DNA of 64,000 nt from Loktanella sp. M215 (GTDB taxonomy: Bacteria; Pseudomonadota; Alphaproteobacteria; Rhodobacterales; Rhodobacteraceae), in the NCBI RefSeq assembly GCF_021735925.1, contig NZ_WMEA01000001.1, forward strand, positions 1,642,001 to 1,706,000. The letters are read 5' to 3'. Made by a program: the position numbers and the translations under genes. Below the pieces are notes generated by a model, which was given only the letters and a program-made list of their open reading frames with translations, made no database searches and was not told the origin of the DNA. The stretch's first letter is position 1; every line of letters starts with the position of its first letter. This document shows positions 8,636 through 17,031 of this stretch, piece by piece.

Positions 8636-9025
8636 TCAGGCGGTATGTTCAAGGTTATGCAGGATCGGGCAATCCGGCCTGTCGTCGCCCGCACAAGACG
8701 ACACCAGATGCGACAGGGTCTGCTGCATGGCGCGCAGATCGGCAATCTTGACCGCGATCCGCGCCAGATGATCGGTGGCGATGCGGCGGACGTCGGCGCT
8801 GGCGCGGTGGCTGTCGGCCCAGAGCGCCGTCAGGGCGCGGCAATCCTCGATCGTGAACACAAGCGCCCGGGCGCGGCCCAGAAAGATCAGCCGGTGCACG
8901 TCGCTGTCGCTGAACGCGCGATAGCCGTTATCGTCGCGCCGGGGCGTCACGAGGCCGATGTCCTCGTAGTAGCGGATCGTCTTGGGCGGCAGGCTGGCGC
9001 GCGTGGCGGCTTCACCGATATTCAT
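8636..9025 (-). CDS. cueR: Copper-responsive MerR-family regulator CueR
   Basis: A 129-residue MerR-family activator. The N-terminal winged helix ([26 protein letters not shown]) is followed by a long dimerisation helix and the C-terminal metal loop CAGDDRPDC, the Cys-X7-Cys pattern that separates Cu(I)/Ag(I)/Au(I) sensors from mercury or zinc sensors of the family. The ATG overlaps the copA stop by four bases, so regulator and pump are co-transcribed. Two CueR-type promoters with 19-base spacers sit in the copA-copZ divergent region and are its obvious targets. The regulator gene looks intact. Confidence 0.93.
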   Translation of the reverse strand: MNIGEAATRASLPPKTIRYYEDIGLVTPRRDDNGYRAFSDSDVHRLIFLGRARALVFTIEDCRALTALWADSHRASADVRRIATDHLARIAVKIADLRAMQQTLSHLVSSCAGDDRPDCPILHNLEHTA

Positions 9026-10923
9026 GGACGGACCTCTCGTGTCACGTTGCGGGCGGCCGGGGCGACTGTCGCGCGGGGCAGGTCGGGTGCGGCCGAGGGC
9101 ACGCGCCGCAACAGCAGTGCGTTGGTCAGCACGAAGACGCTGGACAGCGCCATTGCCCCCGCCGCCAGCGCCGGCGACAAAAACGTGCCGTTCAGGGGAT
9201 ACAGCACCCCCGCCGCCACCGGGATCAGCGCCACGTTATAGCCGAAGGCCCAGAACAGGTTCTGGCGGATGTTGCGCATCGTCGCACGGCTGACCGCCAG
9301 CGCATCCACGACCGCCCGCAGGTCGCCGGACATCAGGACGACATCCGCCATTTCGATCGCGACGTCCGTGCCGGTCCCGATGGCCAGCCCCACGTCGGCG
9401 CTGGCCAGCGCCGTTGCATCGTTGATGCCGTCGCCGACAAAGGCCACGGCGCCATGCGTCTCGCGCAGCCGCGAGAGGGCAGCCACCTTGCCGTCCGGCA
9501 GGACCTCTGCCACGACATCGTCGATGCCGAGCGTCGCGGCGATGGCCCGCGCCGTGGCGGCACTGTCGCCCGTGATCATGGCGACGATCAGCCCCATGTC
9601 CTGCAGCGCCTTGACCGCAGCCGGCGTGCCGGGCTTGACCGGATCGGCGACCGCCAGCAGACCCGCCAACTGCCCGTCGATGGCGACATAAAGCGGCGAA
9701 CGCCCTTGGGCCGTCAGGTCATCCGCTCGCGGCGCGGCAGCCATATCCACACCCTCGCGCGTCATCAGCCGGTCCGCCCCGACCAGCACGCTCCGGTCCC
9801 CGACGGTCGCCGAAAGGCCAAGGCCGGTGATCGACTGAAAGTCTGCAGCGGTCGCGACCTCCAGCCCTTTCGCCTTGGCCGCACGCAGGATCGCGCTGGC
9901 GACCGGATGCTCCGACGCGCCCTCTGCAGCGGCGACCAGCGTCAGCACTTCATCGGCATCGAAGCCCGCTGTCGTCACAAGGTCGGTCAGTTCCGGGCGC
10001 CCTGCGGTCAGCGTGCCGGTCTTGTCGAGTGCGACGACCGGCACCCCCTGTAAGGCCTGCAGTGCATCGCCGCGCCGGAACAGCACGCCAAGGTCCGCCG
10101 CCCGCCCCGTGCCCACCATGATCGAGGTCGGCGTCGCCAGCCCCATCGCACAGGGACAGGCCACGATCAGCACCGATACGCCGGCGATCAGCGCATGCGC
10201 CGTCTTGGGGCGCAGCCCGACCAGCCGCGCGATGGCGGCGCCGGTGCGGCCCTTGGCCCGCGCCTCCAGCGTGCGACCCAGCAGGATCAGCACGACGATC
10301 ACCGCCGCCGCCTCGAAATAGACGGCGCGGCCCTGTGCGGGCAGCAGGCCGGGCGCAAAGGTCACGACCGTCGAATAGCCCCAGGCCGCCGCGGTCCCCA
10401 GCGCCACGAGGCTGTTCATGTCCGGTGCCCCGCGCAGCAGGGCGGGCACGCCGCGCGCATAGAACGACCGCCCCGGCCAGACCAGCACGAGGGTCGTCAG
10501 CACGAACTGGATCACCCAGGATGTCTGCATCCCGATGCTGTCGGCCACGAACCGGTGCAGGGGCGGAAACAGATGGCCCCCCATCTCGGTCACGAAAACC
10601 GGCAGTGTCAGCACGGCGACGATCAGCAGGCGGCGGGACAAGGCCTGCGCCTCGGCATCCTTGTGGGCGGCGCGGTCCGTCGTGGCATCGCCCGTATCGC
10701 CGCCCGCGACGGTCGCCGGATAGCCCGCAGCGGCAGCCGCCGCGGTCAGGTCGGCGGGCATGGCCGCACCTTCGATGTAATGCACCTGCGCCGTCTCGGT
10801 CGCGAGGTTGACCTGCGCCTGCGTCACACCCGGCACCGCCCGCAAGGCACGTTCCACCCGCCCCACGCAGGACGCGCAGGACATCCCCGTGACGGACAAT
10901 GTGATCGGTGATGCATCGGGCAT
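9022..10923 (-). CDS. copA: Copper-translocating P1B-type ATPase lacking the actuator domain
   Basis: This 633-residue protein has the parts of a Cu(I)-exporting ATPase except one. Present: an HMA domain (MSCASC, Cys16/Cys19), four N-terminal membrane helices (about 98-115, 134-150, 170-190, 203-218), the CPC transport motif (256-258), the phosphorylation site DKTGT (Asp300), the nucleotide-domain HP motif (SEHPVAS), GDGIND, and two C-terminal helices. Missing: everything between [19 protein letters not shown] and the CPC helix, where relatives carry the actuator domain with its TGE loop and one membrane helix, roughly 165-170 residues. The frame is preserved across the join near base 10203. 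Without TGE, dephosphorylation should fail, and loss of one helix would put the P-domain on the wrong side. Probably an inactive deletion derivative, or an assembly fault. Confidence 0.88.
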   Translation of the reverse strand: MPDASPITLSVTGMSCASCVGRVERALRAVPGVTQAQVNLATETAQVHYIEGAAMPADLTAAAAAAGYPATVAGGDTGDATTDRAAHKDAEAQALSRRLLIVAVLTLPVFVTEMGGHLFPPLHRFVADSIGMQTSWVIQFVLTTLVLVWPGRSFYARGVPALLRGAPDMNSLVALGTAAAWGYSTVVTFAPGLLPAQGRAVYFEAAAVIVVLILLGRTLEARAKGRTGAAIARLVGLRPKTAHALIAGVSVLIVACPCAMGLATPTSIMVGTGRAADLGVLFRRGDALQALQGVPVVALDKTGTLTAGRPELTDLVTTAGFDADEVLTLVAAAEGASEHPVASAILRAAKAKGLEVATAADFQSITGLGLSATVGDRSVLVGADRLMTREGVDMAAAPRADDLTAQGRSPLYVAIDGQLAGLLAVADPVKPGTPAAVKALQDMGLIVAMITGDSAATARAIAATLGIDDVVAEVLPDGKVAALSRLRETHGAVAFVGDGINDATALASADVGLAIGTGTDVAIEMADVVLMSGDLRAVVDALAVSRATMRNIRQNLFWAFGYNVALIPVAAGVLYPLNGTFLSPALAAGAMALSSVFVLTNALLLRRVPSAAPDLPRATVAPAARNVTREVRP

Positions 10924-10950
10924 GGCGGCCTCTCGGGTTATTCCCAGACC

Positions 10951-10981
10951 GATATGGGGGTTCCAGTCAGGGGAAGGTCAG
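10951..10981 (-). promoter_or_regulatory. CueR-type promoter of copA
   Basis: Read on the minus strand there is a -35 element CTGACC (10981-10976), a 19-base spacer and a -10 element CATATC (10956-10951). The over-long 19-base spacer is the hallmark of promoters activated by MerR-family proteins. The spacer contains CTTCC and TGGAA half-sites like those of the copZ promoter on the other strand. The copA start codon is about 28 bases downstream. Confidence 0.72.
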
Positions 10982-11005
10982 GGGCCACCTCACGATGTTG
11001 TGCAT

Positions 11006-11036
11006 TTGACCTTCCCGCGCTGGAACACCCCATATC
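11006..11036 (+). promoter_or_regulatory. CueR-type promoter of copZ
   Basis: TTGACC (11006-11011) and CATATC (11031-11036) are separated by 19 bases, the spacing of MerR-type promoters. The spacer starts CTTCCCG and carries TGGAACACCCC next to the -10. The arrangement is almost a mirror of the copA promoter, so CueR should switch on pump and chaperone together. A start codon with AGGAGAA upstream follows within 25 bases. Confidence 0.75.
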
Positions 11037-11060
11037 GGGATCAGAGCACAGGAGAACGCC

Positions 11061-11258
11061 ATGACCACCTATTCCATCCCCGACATGAGCTGCGGCCACT
11101 GCAAGGCGACCATCGAAAAGACCGTCCACGGCCTCGACCCCGCGGCCACGCTGACCTTCGACATGCCGGCCCGCACGGTGCAGGTGCAGTCCGGCACCGA
11201 CGACGCCCGCCTGCAGCAGGCGCTCGCGGCAGAGGGGTATCCGGCCACGCCGGTCTGA
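11061..11258 (+). CDS. copZ: Copper chaperone CopZ (heavy-metal-associated domain)
   Basis: A 65-residue stand-alone HMA domain with the Cu(I) motif MSCGHC (Cys11 and Cys14) near the N-terminus and the usual beta-alpha-beta pattern (VHGLDPAATLTFD, VQVQSGTD, LQQALAAEGYPATPV). Such proteins carry Cu(I) in the cytoplasm to the P-type ATPase. It has a good ribosome site and its own CueR-type promoter and is divergent from copA. If CopA is really non-functional, CopZ may act as a copper buffer or serve a pump encoded elsewhere. Confidence 0.93.
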   Translation: MTTYSIPDMSCGHCKATIEKTVHGLDPAATLTFDMPARTVQVQSGTDDARLQQALAAEGYPATPV

Positions 11259-11388
11259 CCGCCGCGGGGCCATAGAAGCCTTCTTTCACCCGCTCCGGTC
11301 TGCTAACCCAAAGACCGGGATCGCAGGGGGACCGAAGGATGGCGGATGACCGAGGGCAGATCGAACGACCACACTTGGCGGTCGCGGC

Positions 11389-12261
11389 ATGAGCGACCGC
11401 CCCCTGTCCCGTAGCCTCATCAAACTCGGTGCGCTTCTGGCTGGACCGGCCCGGGCGCACCGACAGGACCTCTGGCCGCATCTGGCGATCGACCGCCCCG
11501 GTGGTCTGGTCACATGGCGGGGGAAACCGCTGCTGACCCTGCGCCGCCCCAGCGACCTGATTCCGCAGGATGCGCCGCTGCTGGCCGTCGTCGGCAGCGG
11601 CCCCTCGCTGGCCGCCCAGCGGATCGAGAATCTGCCGCCCCGCACCGCCATCCTGCTCAACGGCGCCGCGACTCTTGCCGACCGGATTGCGCCACTCGCC
11701 CTCGCAATAGAGGACGAGCGGTTCGTCTTTCGCCATCATGAAATGCTGCCGACCCTGCCGCGCGATCTGCCGTGGCTGCTGTCGCCCGCAGCCCTGCGCG
11801 CCATCGCATCGGTCGATCCGTCCCTGCTGACGACCCGCCCCGTGGCGCTGATCGACAACCTCGCAAAACCGCTGAACGCTTCCCGCCGTCGCCTCGACGA
11901 TCCCGCTCTCGATGCGCTGCTGCTGCGCGGTGACGGGGCGGCCCTGTCGCGCGACCCGGACGTGGGCGTCGTCATTGTCGGCACGGTCGCCTTTTCCGCC
12001 CTGCAGATCGCCCTGGCCGCCCGCCCGGCGCAGATCGTGCTGGTGGGCATCGACCTCGGCAACGCGGCAGCCCCCCGGTTTTATGAGACGGCAGGCGACA
12101 CGGCGCCCAGCGGCCTTGTCGCGGGGCTGGACCGCAGCCTTGCAGGCTTTGCGCTCGCCCGCGATCACGCGGCGGCGTCGGGTGTGGCGTTGACCTGCGC
12201 CTCGCCCGTCTCGGCGTTGCTGGGATTGGGCATGCCGCGCACGGACCTGCTGGACGCCTAG
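11389..12261 (+). CDS. Uncharacterised protein resembling DUF115 / MptE-like family
   Basis: A 290-residue soluble protein. A Rossmann-like segment LAVVGSGPSLAAQRIENL near residues 64-81 resembles the start of the DUF115 (MptE-like, Maf-glycosyltransferase-like) domain, and VGVVIVGTVAFSALQIALAARPAQIVLVGIDLG near 196-228 fits the second half of that fold. In this superfamily such domains are found in sialyl- or pseudaminyl-transferases and in a pterin pyrophosphokinase, so a nucleotide-sugar or nucleotide ligand is likely, but nothing in the neighbourhood fixes the substrate. No signal peptide or membrane helix is seen. A strong terminator follows the stop. Confidence 0.6.
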   Translation: MSDRPLSRSLIKLGALLAGPARAHRQDLWPHLAIDRPGGLVTWRGKPLLTLRRPSDLIPQDAPLLAVVGSGPSLAAQRIENLPPRTAILLNGAATLADRIAPLALAIEDERFVFRHHEMLPTLPRDLPWLLSPAALRAIASVDPSLLTTRPVALIDNLAKPLNASRRRLDDPALDALLLRGDGAALSRDPDVGVVIVGTVAFSALQIALAARPAQIVLVGIDLGNAAAPRFYETAGDTAPSGLVAGLDRSLAGFALARDHAAASGVALTCASPVSALLGLGMPRTDLLDA

Positions 12262-12283
12262 CAACGCACCGGACAGCCCAACG

Positions 12284-12319
12284 AAAAAGGGCCCCGGCAT
12301 CGCTGCCGGGGCCCTTTTT
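12284..12319. terminator. Bidirectional intrinsic terminator
   Basis: An 11-base perfect stem (12289-12299 with 12304-12314) with a TCGC loop is flanked by AAAAA on the left and TTTTT on the right. It lies between the convergent ends of the DUF115-like gene and pnp, so it can terminate both transcripts. Confidence 0.93.
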
Positions 12320-12337
12320 ATCTTCAATCCGAAAGGC

Positions 12338-14470
12338 TTACGCCTCGGAGGTTTCTTCGACCGTTTCGGTGCCGGTGGTCTGATCGACCATCTTCATCGA
12401 CAGACGGACCTTGCCGCGATCGTCAAAGCCCAGCAGCTTGACCCAGACGTCCTGGCCTTCTTTCAGCACGTCGGACGGGTGGTTCAAGCGGCGGTTTTCG
12501 ATCTGCGACACGTGGACCAGACCGTCCTTCTTGCCGAAGAAGTTCACGAAGGCGCCGAAGTCGACCAGCTTGACGACCGTGCCCTTGTAGATCTTGCCTT
12601 CTTCCGGCTCTGCCACGATCGACCAGATCATGTCATAGGCCTTCTTGATCTTGTCCGCGTCGTTGGACGCGATCTTGATCACGCCATCGTCGTTGATGTC
12701 GACCTTGGCGCCGGACACTTCCACGATCTCGCGGATGACCTTGCCGCCGGACCCGATGACTTCACGGATCTTGTCGGTGGCAATCTGCATCGTCTCGATC
12801 TTCGGCGCGTGGACGCTGAACTTGCCAGCACCCGTCAGGGCCTTGCCCATCTCGCCGAGGATGTGAAGACGGCCGGCCTTGGCCTGCTCCAGCGCCTTTT
12901 TCATGATCTCGGGCGTGATGCCTGCGATCTTGATGTCCATCTGCAGCGACGTGATGCCGTTCTCGGTACCAGCCACTTTGAAGTCCATGTCGCCCAGGTG
13001 GTCTTCGTCACCCAGAATGTCGGACAGCACGGCGTAGGAGCCGTCGTCTTCCATCACCAGACCCATGGCCACACCGGCCACGGCGGACTTCAGCGGAACG
13101 CCCGCGTCCATCATCGACAGCGAACCACCGCAGACCGATGCCATCGAGGAGGAGCCGTTGGACTCCGTGATCTCTGACACGATGCGGATGGTGTAGGGGA
13201 AGTCGGTCGCGGCGGGCAGAACGGCCTGCAGCGCACGCCACGCCAGCTTGCCATGACCGATTTCACGACGACCCGGAGAGCCGACACGACCCACTTCACC
13301 GACCGAATACGGCGGGAAGTTGTAGTGCAGCATGAAGTTCGTCTTATACATGCCGGTCAGCGCGTCGATCATCTGCTCGTCATCGCCGGTGCCCAGCGTG
13401 GTGACGACCAGGCCTTGCGTCTCACCACGGGTGAACAGGGCAGAGCCATGGGTCCGGGGCAGGATGCCGACTTCGCTGACGATCGGGCGGATTTCGTCCA
13501 GAGCACGACCGTCGATACGACGACCGTTCTTGACGACATCGCCGCGCAGCACGTTGGATTCCAGCTTCTTCAGCGCCGGGCCAAGGTTGCCGTCTTCCTG
13601 CTGCTCTTCCGTCAGGGACGCGATGATGTCGTCCTTGGCCTTGGACACGGCAGCGGTGCGTTCCTGCTTGTCGGTGATCGCGTAGGCAGCCCGCATCTTG
13701 TCCTCGCCAGCGGCCTTCACGGCTGCGGACAGCGCTGAATAGTCGGCAGGGGTAAAGTCGAACGGCTCTTTCGCAGAGTCTTCGGCCAGATCGATGATCA
13801 GGTCGATGACCGGCTGGATCGCGTCGTGCGCGAAGGTCACGGCACCCAGCATCTCGTCCTCGGTCAGCTCGTAGGCTTCCGATTCCACCATCATGACGGC
13901 ATCTTTGGTGCCCGCGACAACCAGATCGAGCCGCTGCTCGGGGTTGTTGCGCAGGTTGTGCATGTCGTCGATTTCGGGGTTCAGGATGTATTCACCATCC
14001 ACGAAGCCCACGCGGCAGGCGGCGATCGGGCCACGGAACGGCGCGCCAGAGATCGTGAGTGCTGCGGACGCTGCGATCATCGCGACCATGTCGGGATCGT
14101 TGACCATGTCGTGGGACAGCACGGTGCACATCACCAGCACTTCGTTCTTGAAGCCGGGGACGAACAGCGGGCGGATCGGACGGTCGATCAGACGCGCGGT
14201 CAGCGTTTCTTTTTCGGTCGGGCGGGCTTCACGCTTGAAGAAACCACCGGGCACCTTGCCGGCAGCGTAATACTTTTCCTGGTAATGAACGGTCAGCGGG
14301 AAAAAGTCCTGACCGGGCTTTTGCTTGCGCGCGAAGGTCACGTTGGCCATGACGGAGGTTTCGCCCAGCGTGGCGATGACCGAACCGTCGGCCTGACGGG
14401 CGACCTTGCCCGTTTCGAGTGTAAGCGTCTCTTCGCCCCACTGCATGGATTTCTTTACTTCATGAAACAT
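12338..14470 (-). CDS. pnp: Polyribonucleotide nucleotidyltransferase (PNPase)
   Basis: A 710-residue PNPase of normal length. It has two RNase PH-like domains (about 1-220 and 310-540) joined by a helical domain, then a KH domain (about 552-612, with [15 protein letters not shown], the GxxG loop) and an S1 domain (about 620-690, [20 protein letters not shown]). PNPase degrades RNA 3' to 5' using phosphate and is a degradosome component. Unlike the common rpsO-pnp adjacency, rpsO here is about 2.2 kb upstream, with a Gre-type gene and a membrane-protein gene between. A GC hairpin in the leader may serve autoregulation. Confidence 0.97.
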   Translation of the reverse strand: MFHEVKKSMQWGEETLTLETGKVARQADGSVIATLGETSVMANVTFARKQKPGQDFFPLTVHYQEKYYAAGKVPGGFFKREARPTEKETLTARLIDRPIRPLFVPGFKNEVLVMCTVLSHDMVNDPDMVAMIAASAALTISGAPFRGPIAACRVGFVDGEYILNPEIDDMHNLRNNPEQRLDLVVAGTKDAVMMVESEAYELTEDEMLGAVTFAHDAIQPVIDLIIDLAEDSAKEPFDFTPADYSALSAAVKAAGEDKMRAAYAITDKQERTAAVSKAKDDIIASLTEEQQEDGNLGPALKKLESNVLRGDVVKNGRRIDGRALDEIRPIVSEVGILPRTHGSALFTRGETQGLVVTTLGTGDDEQMIDALTGMYKTNFMLHYNFPPYSVGEVGRVGSPGRREIGHGKLAWRALQAVLPAATDFPYTIRIVSEITESNGSSSMASVCGGSLSMMDAGVPLKSAVAGVAMGLVMEDDGSYAVLSDILGDEDHLGDMDFKVAGTENGITSLQMDIKIAGITPEIMKKALEQAKAGRLHILGEMGKALTGAGKFSVHAPKIETMQIATDKIREVIGSGGKVIREIVEVSGAKVDINDDGVIKIASNDADKIKKAYDMIWSIVAEPEEGKIYKGTVVKLVDFGAFVNFFGKKDGLVHVSQIENRRLNHPSDVLKEGQDVWVKLLGFDDRGKVRLSMKMVDQTTGTETVEETSEA

Positions 14471-14520
14471 CTATCGTCTTTCATATTGGGCCTGACCGGC
14501 GGTCCGGCTGACCCGTTGAT

Positions 14521-14540
14521 TGGCGGCCCCATTGCCGCCG
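14521..14540 (-). promoter_or_regulatory. Hairpin in the pnp leader region
   Basis: GGCGGC (14522-14527) pairs perfectly with GCCGCC (14534-14539) around a 6-base loop, about 50 bases upstream of the pnp start. In enterobacteria a stem-loop in the pnp leader is cut by RNase III and used for autoregulation; that this hairpin does the same is inference from position only. Confidence 0.3.
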
Positions 14541-14674
14541 ACCCCTGTCCTTTGCCTAACGCCGGGGTCTGATGCGTTACGTCACAGATGGCGGGGCCTT
14601 ACAGCAAAAGGCGTCGAAATGAAAGGGAATTGCATGGGACGGAACCGTGCAGGCTGCGGCGGGTTGGCTCGCTT

Positions 14675-15175
14675 ATGAACAAAGCATTCACCAAAGAAGA
14701 CGAGGGCCCGCAGGCCGACCGGCTGGACGATCTGCCGCAAAGTCCGCATCCGAACTATGTCACGCCGGCCGGTCTGGATGCGTTGCAGGCGCGTCTGCGC
14801 GACCGCCATGTGGATCTGGTCAAGTGGCGCGATGGTGGCGACAATCTGGATAACAAATTGCCGCGTGCGATGGCAGAGCGCGATATCCGGTTTCTGGAAG
14901 AGCGGATCAATCGCGCCGTGCTGGTCGATCCGGCGCAGCAGGATCCCGCGGTCGTGGCCTTCGGTGCTTGCGTGACCGTTGTGGATGCGGATGACCGGCA
15001 GACCGACTGGCACATCGTGGGCGAGGATGAGGCGGATCCGGCCAATCATCTGATCGCGCCATTTTCACCCTTGGCGAAGGCGATGCTGGGCGCGCGGGTC
15101 GGTGATCTGGTAGACTGGATCAAGCCCGGTGGCACGGTCGAGCTGGAGATCGTGGCGATCCGCTATTTTACATAA
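14675..15175 (+). CDS. GreA/GreB-family transcription elongation factor-like protein
   Basis: A 166-residue protein with the two-part Gre layout. An N-terminal helical region (YVTPAGLDALQARLRDRHVDL through DIRFLEERINRAVLVD) corresponds to the coiled coil, and the C-terminal part (FGACVTVVDADD, SPLAKAMLGARVGDLVDWIKPGG, ELEIVAIRYF) is the FKBP-like domain. Gre factors enter the RNA polymerase secondary channel and trigger transcript cleavage. The coiled coil differs from canonical GreA and the length is close to GreB, so this is likely a divergent paralogue. The ATG before NKAFTKEDEGPQ was chosen because upstream codons are unlike the family; the ribosome site is weak. It is divergent from pnp. 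Confidence 0.82.
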   Translation: MNKAFTKEDEGPQADRLDDLPQSPHPNYVTPAGLDALQARLRDRHVDLVKWRDGGDNLDNKLPRAMAERDIRFLEERINRAVLVDPAQQDPAVVAFGACVTVVDADDRQTDWHIVGEDEADPANHLIAPFSPLAKAMLGARVGDLVDWIKPGGTVELEIVAIRYFT

Positions 15176-15468
15176 TATGTATCGCATGCGAAACATCGGC
15201 CCGATTTGTGCAACGAAATCGCGAACGGGCTGTGCGTTCATCTTTCGGTCATTTTTGGACAGGGCTGCATCTGTGGTTCCGGTTCAGGCATCGATGACCT
15301 GTCATCTGGACTGATCCTTGTGATGCGTGGATCAGGCTGGCGACAGGCGCCTTACGCGTTGCGATCCTGCCCTCGATTTTACGGGGGCGGGATCTGCAAG
15401 AGGTTCAGTCGATATCTTTGCGGCGCGGACGTCCGCCGGTGTCCCGGCGGGCGTCTGCAGGTTCGCCG
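15176..15468. other. Gene-free stretch between convergent genes
   Basis: No supported gene in these 293 bases, which lie between the 3' ends of the Gre-like gene and the membrane-protein gene. A short GC hairpin (CCGCCGG and CCGGCGG around TGTC, near 15432-15449) lies just beyond the membrane-protein stop but has no T-run, so I do not call it a terminator. Confidence 0.5.
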
Positions 15469-16236
15469 TCAGCCGGAGGCCTGCTGAAGGGCGCGGGCAC
15501 GGGCCGAGGCGGTGGCCAGTTCGCGCGGACTCTGGTCGACAGGCGGCACGAGCATCGTGCGGCGGAAGGTCTGCACCGCGGTGTTAGTGTCGGACTGCGG
15601 CGGTTCGAATTCCGGAACGTAGCGGTGCAGGATGAAGATCAGGGCCTGCATCGCGATGGCGACCGCGACGATCAGCACGAAGTATCCCGTCAGCAGCGCG
15701 GTGCTGGTGATGTGGAAGTTCAGCTGCGGGAAAGCGCCGAGGGCGACCGGCATGTACCATGATACGACCGAGATCGCGCCGGAGGTGACGAAGATGGCGC
15801 GCCGCGTCGGACCCACGCCGTTGAACAGCGTCTTTCCGATCTGCCGGCGCACGCTGGGCAGGATGATCTGGTGGATGAAGAAACCGTTCATCGTGAGGAT
15901 CGCGACGATGGCCAGTTTTGCGTGGACCTTGGGGTTGGTCAGCAGTTCCGGCTGCGTCAGGGCATAGAGGAAGAGAAAGCCCAGCCCGGTAATCCACAGC
16001 AGCCGCAGGCCGATGTCGACGACACGAGAGGCGAAGGCAAAGACACTGTAGGTGTCTTCGGTGATCCGGCCCCGCACGAAGAAGCGGAGCAGCATCAAAT
16101 CCAGAAGTGTGGCGCCGCCAAGACCCATTGCGAGCCCGATGAAGTGAAAAAACCGAAGTCCGGTGCGGTAGCCGGTGTTCGGGTCACTCAGAAACTGTGA
16201 GAGTACCTCTGTAAAGTCCATGATGTTCATGTCCAT
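15469..16236 (-). CDS. Uncharacterised multi-pass membrane protein
   Basis: A 255-residue protein with about six hydrophobic segments: around residues 28-50 (FFHFIGLAMGLGGATLLDLMLL), 64-95, 103-128 (KLAIVAILTMNGFFIHQIIL), 145-165 (AIFVTSGAISVVSWYMPVAL) and 172-200 (STALLTGYFVLIVAVAIAMQALIFIL). Several His residues sit at or near membrane segments (RFFHFIG, VHAKLAI, FFIHQI), reminiscent of small haem- or copper-linked membrane families (DUF2214/CopD-like), but I cannot assign one. The C-terminal 50 residues are polar and cytoplasmic-like. It is transcribed alone, with a long upstream gap. MDMNIMDF offers three possible Met starts. Confidence 0.7.
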   Translation of the reverse strand: MDMNIMDFTEVLSQFLSDPNTGYRTGLRFFHFIGLAMGLGGATLLDLMLLRFFVRGRITEDTYSVFAFASRVVDIGLRLLWITGLGFLFLYALTQPELLTNPKVHAKLAIVAILTMNGFFIHQIILPSVRRQIGKTLFNGVGPTRRAIFVTSGAISVVSWYMPVALGAFPQLNFHITSTALLTGYFVLIVAVAIAMQALIFILHRYVPEFEPPQSDTNTAVQTFRRTMLVPPVDQSPRELATASARARALQQASG

Positions 16237-16576
16237 TCATTCAAGAGTTCATGTGACCGCCCGACACTGGCGTATCACGGTTAATTTTTCGGTAAGACGC
16301 GACTATGTAAAATAGGGACGGCAGCGATCCCGAGGATCTGTCCTGCACCCGGCAAAGCATCACGCGCCGGACTGTTACCTGAGGTCGCATATTCCTGAAT
16401 GTGGCTGTAGCGGTGATCTGCAAAGCTGCCGAATTGCGCGAATCCCGGCCATTTCGCGTGACGGGGCAGGAGCGTTCACGCTTATTTTATCGCTGGTTTA
16501 GCCGCTCTAAACCGAAGTTTAATGGTGTTTGCCGTGGATATCGTGGCGTGATGCCGCGCGGACCTGCTGAAACGCA
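16237..16576. other. Gene-free region of about 340 bases
   Basis: No protein-coding gene or known RNA is recognisable. The region is more AT-rich than its surroundings in places. It must carry the promoter of the membrane-protein gene and it holds the 19-base inverted repeat at 16495-16513. On its right edge is the rpsO terminator. A small RNA cannot be excluded from sequence alone. Confidence 0.5.
16495..16513. repeat. Perfect 7-base inverted repeat, operator-like
   Basis: GGTTTAG and CTAAACC are perfect complements around CCGCT. The arms are AT-containing and there is no T-run, so this looks more like a protein-binding dyad than a terminator. A further GTTTAA follows shortly after. No adjacent gene encodes an obvious regulator. 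Confidence 0.45.
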
Positions 16577-16604
16577 AAACGCCCGCCGAAGGGGCGGGCG
16601 TTTT
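16577..16604 (-). terminator. Intrinsic terminator of rpsO
   Basis: AAAACGCCCGCC pairs with GGCGGGCGTTTT around a short loop about 20 bases beyond the rpsO stop on the minus strand. The T-run follows the stem in that direction. Confidence 0.88.
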
Positions 16605-16625
16605 CCGGATCTGGGTCGGGTGGCG

Positions 16626-16895
16626 TCAGCGACGCAGGCCCAGACGCTTGATCAGGTCCTGATAACGGGCCTCGTCCTTGGCGCGGGTGTAATCCAGCAG
16701 CTTGCGGCGCAGGGCCACCATCTTGAGCAGACCACGGCGACCGTGGTTATCTTTTTTGTGGAACTTGAAGTGCTCGGTCAGGGTGGCGATTCGCGAGGAC
16801 AGGATGGCGACCTGGACTTCGGGCGAACCGGTGTCGCCCTCCTTGATCGCGTATTCCTTCATCAGGCGGGCTTTTTCATCGGGCGTAATCGACAT
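16626..16895 (-). CDS. rpsO: 30S ribosomal protein S15
   Basis: Exactly 89 residues, the standard S15 length, with the family signatures [17 protein letters not shown] and [19 protein letters not shown] and the C-terminal [21 protein letters not shown]15 binds the 16S rRNA central domain early in small-subunit assembly. AGGAGA lies ahead of the ATG. A good intrinsic terminator follows directly, so rpsO is not co-transcribed with pnp here. Confidence 0.98.
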   Translation of the reverse strand: MSITPDEKARLMKEYAIKEGDTGSPEVQVAILSSRIATLTEHFKFHKKDNHGRRGLLKMVALRRKLLDYTRAKDEARYQDLIKRLGLRR

Positions 16896-17031
16896 CGGGG
16901 TCTCCTTGGATAAGGGTGAATGGCGCGATCCGGGATGTCGTCCAGAAAGGCCCTTGGAGGGTCCGGCGCGCCTGACGGCCCGCGCGGATGGGTGCCTATA
17001 GGCGGGCTGTGGGCAAAAGGAAAGCCGGAAA

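Noticed and set aside
15432..15449. Terminator after the membrane-protein gene
   Set aside because: A short GC stem is present but no T-run follows in the direction of transcription.
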